Shown here: one piece after another, positions 60,502-64,000 of the stretch | Layout of the letters: each line of letters begins with the position of its first letter | Position numbering within the stretch: the first letter of the stretch is position 1 | Assembly (NCBI RefSeq): GCF_011578045.1 | Contig: NZ_CP049801.1 | Span: 2,976,001-3,040,000 of the forward strand | Reading direction: 5' to 3' | Source: Acinetobacter shaoyimingii | Lineage (GTDB): Bacteria; Pseudomonadota; Gammaproteobacteria; Pseudomonadales; Moraxellaceae | DNA length: 64,000 bases | Made by a program: the position numbers and the translations under genes | Notes under the pieces: model-generated | Seen by the model: only the letters and a program-made list of their open reading frames with translations | Database searches by the model: none | Told to the model about the DNA's origin: nothing

Positions 60502-61020
60502 ATGAATATAATTTCTTTACAAAAAACGCTAGTCCTGTCTTCCCTCGCTTTGTCCCTTTTCTGTGTTGGATGTAGCAATCATCCACAACAAGTGGCTGCT
60601 GCCGTAACTGGAAACACCCTAGACGCTATTTCTGCACAGCAAACAGCTGAACGTAATAAAAAGATCGTCACAGATTTTTATGAAGGAGTATTCATTAAGC
60701 ATCAAGTTAAAGAATATTCAGACCTATACATTGGCAATCAATACATTCAACATAATCCGCATGTACCAGATGGTAAAGCACCCTTTGTTGACTACTTCAC
60801 AGGATATTTTAAACAAAATCCAAAAGCTAAAAATGTGATTAAACGTGCTGTAGCTGAGGGAGATCTGGTCTTTTTACACGTACATTCAACTGAAAATGAA
60901 CAAGATCTTGGCGTGGCAGTGGTCGATATTTTCCGTGTTGAAAACGGTAAAATTGTTGAGCATTGGGATGTTCAGCAACAAGTTCCTGAAAAAGCAGCCA
61001 ACACCAATACTATGTTTTAA
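60502..61020 (+). CDS. SnoaL-like (NTF2-fold) lipoprotein
   Basis: 172 residues from the ATG at 60502; a TTG four codons upstream is less likely. The signal peptide contains cysteines that fit a lipobox (LFCVGC, the lipidated Cys probably 24). The domain begins NKKIVTDFYEGVF and has NQYIQHNPHVPDGKAPFVDYF, a SnoaL/DUF-type cone fold found in polyketide cyclases and many stress proteins. Enzymatic activity unproven. Confidence 0.82.
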   Translation: MNIISLQKTLVLSSLALSLFCVGCSNHPQQVAAAVTGNTLDAISAQQTAERNKKIVTDFYEGVFIKHQVKEYSDLYIGNQYIQHNPHVPDGKAPFVDYFTGYFKQNPKAKNVIKRAVAEGDLVFLHVHSTENEQDLGVAVVDIFRVENGKIVEHWDVQQQVPEKAANTNTMF

Positions 61021-61039
61021 GAAAACCCAAATATAAATA

Positions 61040-61068
61040 AAAAATCCCAATGATTTATTGGGATTTTT
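61040..61068. terminator. Bidirectional terminator between SnoaL-like gene and yciA
   Basis: AAAAATCCCAAT (61040-61051), loop GATTT, ATTGGGATTTTT (61057-61068), 12-bp perfect stem, between convergent genes. Confidence 0.94.
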
Positions 61069-61076
61069 ATGCGACC

Positions 61077-61520
61077 TTAAGCCGATTGTGATTCTAAAAA
61101 TTTTTGCTTCACATCTTCCGGAATTTGACGCTTTCCACCTTTCACATCCACGGCAACAAAGGTAAATACCCCTTCTGTTACGCGTTTTGCTGGGCGTGAG
61201 CTATCATGACTATCCCAAACCTCAATTTGCATTTGAATTGAAGTATTGCCCACTTTTAAAATTTTGGTGTAACACGTAATGACATCACCCACTTTTACGG
61301 GAACTAAAAATGTCATTTGGTTAATTGAAATCGTCGCACAACGTCCCTTACTGAAACGCTCTGCGTGAATTGCTCCAGCCAAATCCATTTGTGAAACAAT
61401 CCAACCACCAAATACATCACCACTCCAGTTGGTATCTGCAGGCATAGCAATGGTTTGAAGGGAAAGTGTACCTTCTGGGCTTACATGAGTATCTGACACA
61501 TTAACTCCGGAATTTGACAT
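61077..61520 (-). CDS. yciA: Acyl-CoA thioesterase YciA-like
   Basis: 147 residues from the ATG at 61520, which overlaps the thioredoxin stop by one base (TAATG); a start at 61553 inside trxC is unlikely. Hotdog fold with the YciA motif ADTNWSGDVFGGWIVSQMDLAGAIHA (in parts) and NQMTFLVPVKVGDVI. Hydrolyses a range of acyl-CoAs in E. coli. The operon is hydrolase-trxC-yciA. Confidence 0.93.
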   Translation of the reverse strand: MSNSGVNVSDTHVSPEGTLSLQTIAMPADTNWSGDVFGGWIVSQMDLAGAIHAERFSKGRCATISINQMTFLVPVKVGDVITCYTKILKVGNTSIQMQIEVWDSHDSSRPAKRVTEGVFTFVAVDVKGGKRQIPEDVKQKFLESQSA

Positions 61521-61951
61521 TAGCTGTGAGCATTTAATTGTTGATCTAACCATTCTTGCAACTGATTAGCACGTAAAGCTCCGCTTATTCTAGCAAGTTC
61601 GTTGGTTTTATTCATCAAAACTAAAGTGGGAATACTGCGTACATTAAATGCACTACTTAAACGTGGATTTGCTTCAGTATCAATTTTAGCAAAAATCACC
61701 TTTGGATTATGTTTCGCAACTTCAGCAAAATGTGGCGCCATCATTTTACATGGACCACACCATTCCGCCCATAAGTCGATTAAAATCGGCAAATCACTAT
61801 GGGTGACGAAAGTACTAAAATTTTGTTCATTCAATTCTATTGGAGCAAGTGGAATTAAGGGTTGATGACATTGACCACAACTGGGCTGAGATTCAATTTT
61901 TTCTTCAGGAACACGATTTTTCGCATGACATGATGGGCAGACAATAATCAT
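61520..61951 (-). CDS. trxC: Thioredoxin 2 (zinc-binding thioredoxin)
   Basis: 143 residues. The N-terminal extension carries two CxxC pairs (Cys5-Cys8, Cys25-Cys28) typical of TrxC, which binds zinc. The thioredoxin domain has WAEWCGPCKMM (active-site Cys65 and Cys68) and the cis-Pro region RSIPTLVLM. TrxC in E. coli responds to oxidative stress through OxyR. The start is 1 bp after the hydrolase stop and the stop overlaps yciA. Confidence 0.96.
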   Translation of the reverse strand: MIIVCPSCHAKNRVPEEKIESQPSCGQCHQPLIPLAPIELNEQNFSTFVTHSDLPILIDLWAEWCGPCKMMAPHFAEVAKHNPKVIFAKIDTEANPRLSSAFNVRSIPTLVLMNKTNELARISGALRANQLQEWLDQQLNAHS

Positions 61952-62854
61952 TTAACTCACTCCAATATAACGTTCTAAAAACTTTAATTGAGTTGAAATT
62001 GCTTTTTGCAACCATGGTTCATGATAAATATCAAAATGTGACATATCCCATTCAATATAATCTGTATTTGTTGCCATATTGGTTGCGAGCTCACGGCACA
62101 AATGGATCTGAGTCAGCTGATCATGTCTTGCCGCAATGAGTAATACTGGTTTATGTAAATCCGTGCAATATTGTATTGGTCGAAAACGTGCCAATTGGAA
62201 AAAAGCACGCGCGGGTACTTCCCCACTCCAGTAATAATCAGGATTAATAATTGACATATATCCCTGATATCCATCTTTGCAGGGAAAGAAGCTCAGTGCA
62301 TAAGGATGAACCACTGGAAAAGTAATCGGTTTTAATCCAATTTTACTGCCCATATAGTCTTGGCTCGATAATTTTAGTGCTTTGGGAAGTTGCTTGATGG
62401 GGAACAGTTTCATGCTCTCAACGCCATCTAAGTAGGGTACTTGAGAGATGACTGCAAAGATATTTCGAATTTCAGCCGCTAATTTTAAGACATAACCACC
62501 ACTGAGTCCTGTGCCCCAGAGCACAATATGGTGAACATCTAAATCTTTCTGCTGAGCAGCATAAGCGATGACTTTTTGCCAATCTTCCAATTGCCATTCT
62601 AATGAAACTAATTCACGTGGCTGACCTGTACTCCCTCCCCAACACCGATAATCGAAAAGGATGACTGCATAACCTGCCTGAGCAAATTTTTGCGCATAAG
62701 GAATCAATTGAAAATGACGTAAACCTGCAAATCCGTGTGCCATAATGATGACAGCAGGTTTATGGATATTCTGAGGACGATAATAATCACAAGCAATGGT
62801 GTCATCACCACTTTGAACATAAAGCGGCTCAACCCTATAGGTATACATTTTCAT
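61952..62854 (-). CDS. Alpha/beta hydrolase family protein
   Basis: 300 residues from the ATG at 62854, which has GGGAG nine to ten bases upstream; an earlier in-frame ATG at 62884 lacks such a site. The fold is clear: VIIMAHGFAGLRHFQLIPYAQKFAQAGYAVILFDYRCWG (in parts), the nucleophile elbow GTGLSGG (Ser), and C-terminal Asp/His in LLIAARHDQLTQIH and MSHFDIYHEP. Resembles the dienelactone hydrolase/peptidase S15-like group. Substrate unknown; operon with trxC and yciA. Confidence 0.9.
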   Translation of the reverse strand: MKMYTYRVEPLYVQSGDDTIACDYYRPQNIHKPAVIIMAHGFAGLRHFQLIPYAQKFAQAGYAVILFDYRCWGGSTGQPRELVSLEWQLEDWQKVIAYAAQQKDLDVHHIVLWGTGLSGGYVLKLAAEIRNIFAVISQVPYLDGVESMKLFPIKQLPKALKLSSQDYMGSKIGLKPITFPVVHPYALSFFPCKDGYQGYMSIINPDYYWSGEVPARAFFQLARFRPIQYCTDLHKPVLLIAARHDQLTQIHLCRELATNMATNTDYIEWDMSHFDIYHEPWLQKAISTQLKFLERYIGVS

Positions 62855-62934
62855 TTCATTGCACTCCCTGCATGAAATTTTCATTATTTTTTAAAATTTA
62901 TTCTGATTGGCTCACCTCACAAAACGATGCTTAG

Positions 62935-62950
62935 TGCTATGATATTAGCA
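62935..62950 (+). promoter_or_regulatory. Extended -10 promoter inside a small palindrome
   Basis: TGCTA (62935-62939) and TAGCA (62946-62950) form a palindrome, and within it TGCTATGAT is an extended -10 (TATGAT at 62938-62943). The start of the DUF442 gene lies 40 bp downstream with a GGGAG ribosome-binding site. The palindrome could be an operator of an ArsR/BigR-like regulator, which often controls such genes, but no regulator is in the window. Confidence 0.4.
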
Positions 62951-62982
62951 TATCCATTTTATCAGATCGTGGGAGTGGCAAA

Positions 62983-63318
62983 ATGAGTGATAATGTTGGC
63001 TTTGCAGGTCAAATTGCCCCTGAACAACTAACTCAAGTTGCAGAAAAAGGCTTTAAGTCTGTCATCAATAACCGTCCTGATATGGAAGGTGGTCCAGACC
63101 AACCAACCAGCGCACAAATTGAAGAAACTGCACGCGCTCTGGGTATTGATTATGTTTATCAACCGGTTGTTGCGGGTCAAATTACTGAAGTTGATGTTCG
63201 TGCTTTTGCCAATCACTTCAATGAACTTCCAAAACCTGTTTTAATGTTTTGCCGTACAGGTAATCGTTCAAACAATCTCTATCAAATTGCAAAACAAATG
63301 GATCTTTTAGATGACTAA
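62983..63318 (+). CDS. DUF442 (Blh-like) protein, cytosolic copy
   Basis: 111 residues, no signal. The active-site loop CRTGNRS (Cys90) is a dual-specificity phosphatase-like P-loop; proteins of this type (TIGR01244/Blh) have been described as sulfur transferases or phosphatases in sulfide metabolism. Other family hallmarks are GQIAPEQL and FKSVINNRPDMEGG with the PxxAGQITEVDV stretch. The next gene overlaps by 8 bp and is a homologue with a signal peptide. Confidence 0.85.
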   Translation: MSDNVGFAGQIAPEQLTQVAEKGFKSVINNRPDMEGGPDQPTSAQIEETARALGIDYVYQPVVAGQITEVDVRAFANHFNELPKPVLMFCRTGNRSNNLYQIAKQMDLLDD

Positions 63319-63736
63319 AAGCGCTATTCGTTGTTTGCTTTGTAGCGTTTTATTCGTGACTTCAACATTTGCATTTTGTAACACTGACACCTTAAGTCGC
63401 TCACTGAATGACCGTGTCAGTGTAACAGGGCAAATGACCACTGAAAAATTTAAAAGCTTGCTTGATCAAGGTTTCAAATCGGTCATTGTAAATCGTCCAG
63501 ATCATGAACAAGGCAATACTATTACAGCCAATGAGCTTAGAAATATTGCCGAACAATCGCATGTCAGTTTGATTTACCAACCTGTCACTTCGGGGCAAAT
63601 TACAGACAGTGATGCTCAAGAATTTGCGAAATATTACAACAGTCTACCGAAACCTATACTATTAGTATGCAAATCTGGAAGTCGTTCAACAGTATTATTT
63701 AATCGAGCAAAATCATTGGGTCTGTTAAATGAATAA
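63311..63736 (+). CDS. DUF442 (Blh-like) protein, exported copy
   Basis: 141 residues. An N-terminal signal peptide (IRCLLCSVLFVTSTFAF) is absent from the adjacent paralogue. Then RVSVTGQMTTEKFKSLLDQGFKSVIVNRPDHEQGN (in parts), QPVTSGQITDSDAQEFA and the P-loop CKSGSRS keep the family signatures. The pair therefore places one enzyme in the cytoplasm and one in the periplasm. It overlaps the first gene by 8 bp and the following small lipoprotein by 8 bp, so the three form one unit. Confidence 0.85.
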   Translation: MTKSAIRCLLCSVLFVTSTFAFCNTDTLSRSLNDRVSVTGQMTTEKFKSLLDQGFKSVIVNRPDHEQGNTITANELRNIAEQSHVSLIYQPVTSGQITDSDAQEFAKYYNSLPKPILLVCKSGSRSTVLFNRAKSLGLLNE

Positions 63737-63833
63737 ATTGATTGTTCTTCTTATCTGTAGTTTTATATTGGCCAGTTGTAGCTCTATGAATGTACGTCCA
63801 ACGGTGGGTGTCAACGTCGGTGCTGGTCTATAA
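63729..63833 (+). CDS. Small lipoprotein, 34 residues
   Basis: ATG at 63729 overlaps the previous stop by 8 bp. The peptide has a short signal (MNKLIVLLICSFILASC) with lipobox ILAS-C (Cys17), then SSMNVRPTVGVNVGAGL. Too small for most automatic callers. The C-terminal VGVNVGAGL repeats are like the glycine-rich ends seen in small outer-membrane lipoproteins. Followed by a terminator, so it is the last gene of the DUF442 unit. Function unknown. Confidence 0.72.
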   Translation: MNKLIVLLICSFILASCSSMNVRPTVGVNVGAGL

Positions 63834-63836
63834 ATA

Positions 63837-63864
63837 AAAATGACGCTTTTAGCGTCATTTTTTT
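63837..63864 (+). terminator. Intrinsic terminator after the DUF442 unit
   Basis: AAAATGACGC (63837-63846), loop TTTTA, GCGTCATTTT (63852-63861) then T's to 63864: 10-bp perfect stem. Confidence 0.93.
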
Positions 63865-64000
63865 ATGTGTTAGAATTTAATCTACACAAGAAGATGCGCA
63901 CATTTTTTCATTTTAACTTTAATTTTTATTGTATATAAATCATTACAAAGCAATGCTCACTTCGGCGTTATTTTTTATATAGTAGTAGATCATGAGTCTA
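63865..64000. other. Intergenic tail of the window
   Basis: 136 bases, A/T-rich, with no complete gene. An ATG at 63992 (ATG AGT CTA) might start a plus-strand gene that continues beyond the window, but only three codons are visible and no strong ribosome-binding site precedes it. Confidence 0.4.

Overview
The window looks like a chromosomal segment of a low-GC gammaproteobacterium, most probably Acinetobacter or a close relative. Gene order (tgt-yajC-secD-secF; rlmN-pilW-rodZ-ispG-hisS-yfgM-bamB-der; yibN-grxC-secB) and protein sequences such as RlmN and IlvI match what I know of that genus. This is recognition from memory, not a database search. I saw no rRNA, tRNA, CRISPR array, transposase or integrase gene.

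Layout. 1-3.3 kb: a small cluster of two tandem DUF3137-like membrane proteins (the first cut by the window edge), a LemA protein and a DUF4303-like protein. 3.4-8.0 kb: queuosine enzyme Tgt and the Sec translocon accessories YajC-SecD-SecF. 8.0-18.4 kb, minus strand: a phosphopantetheinyl transferase, Der, and a long housekeeping run (rlmN to bamB) with 1-10 nt overlaps, preceded by ndk and iscX. 18.5-22 kb: four less conserved minus-strand genes, including a low-GC ORF downstream of ilvC, next to a copy of the ilvC 3' end. 22.3-25.6 kb: ilvIH and ilvC for branched-chain amino acids. 26-31 kb: a DUF4124 protein, leuS, an inverted-repeat element, lptE and holA. 31.2-36 kb: a MacA-MacB-TolC-type efflux operon.

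36-45.3 kb is the accessory region and the most interesting part: an orphan type VI secretion (T6SS) vgrG locus. VgrG has a C-terminal beta-domain and is followed 2 nt later by a 1030-residue probable cargo effector of unknown activity. Facing it are two near-identical lipoproteins with a formylglycine-generating-enzyme (FGE) fold and apparently no catalytic cysteines, which are candidate immunity proteins. A two-helix membrane protein resembling T6SS-associated proteins lies nearby. No T6SS core genes are in the window, so the locus would depend on an apparatus encoded elsewhere.

45.4-64 kb returns to housekeeping genes: fabI, a Bax-inhibitor-like protein, orn, rsgA, yibN-grxC-secB, a cytochrome b562-like protein, coaBC, radC, a bestrophin, the yci-type genes (PHP phosphatase, YciB, YciI), mnmC, a rhodanese, yajQ, a DUF4442 protein, a SnoaL-like lipoprotein, and an alpha/beta hydrolase-trxC-yciA operon. 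It ends with a cytosolic/exported pair of DUF442 (Blh-like) proteins followed by a 34-residue lipoprotein. Many transcription units end in clear intrinsic terminators, several of them bidirectional between convergent genes.
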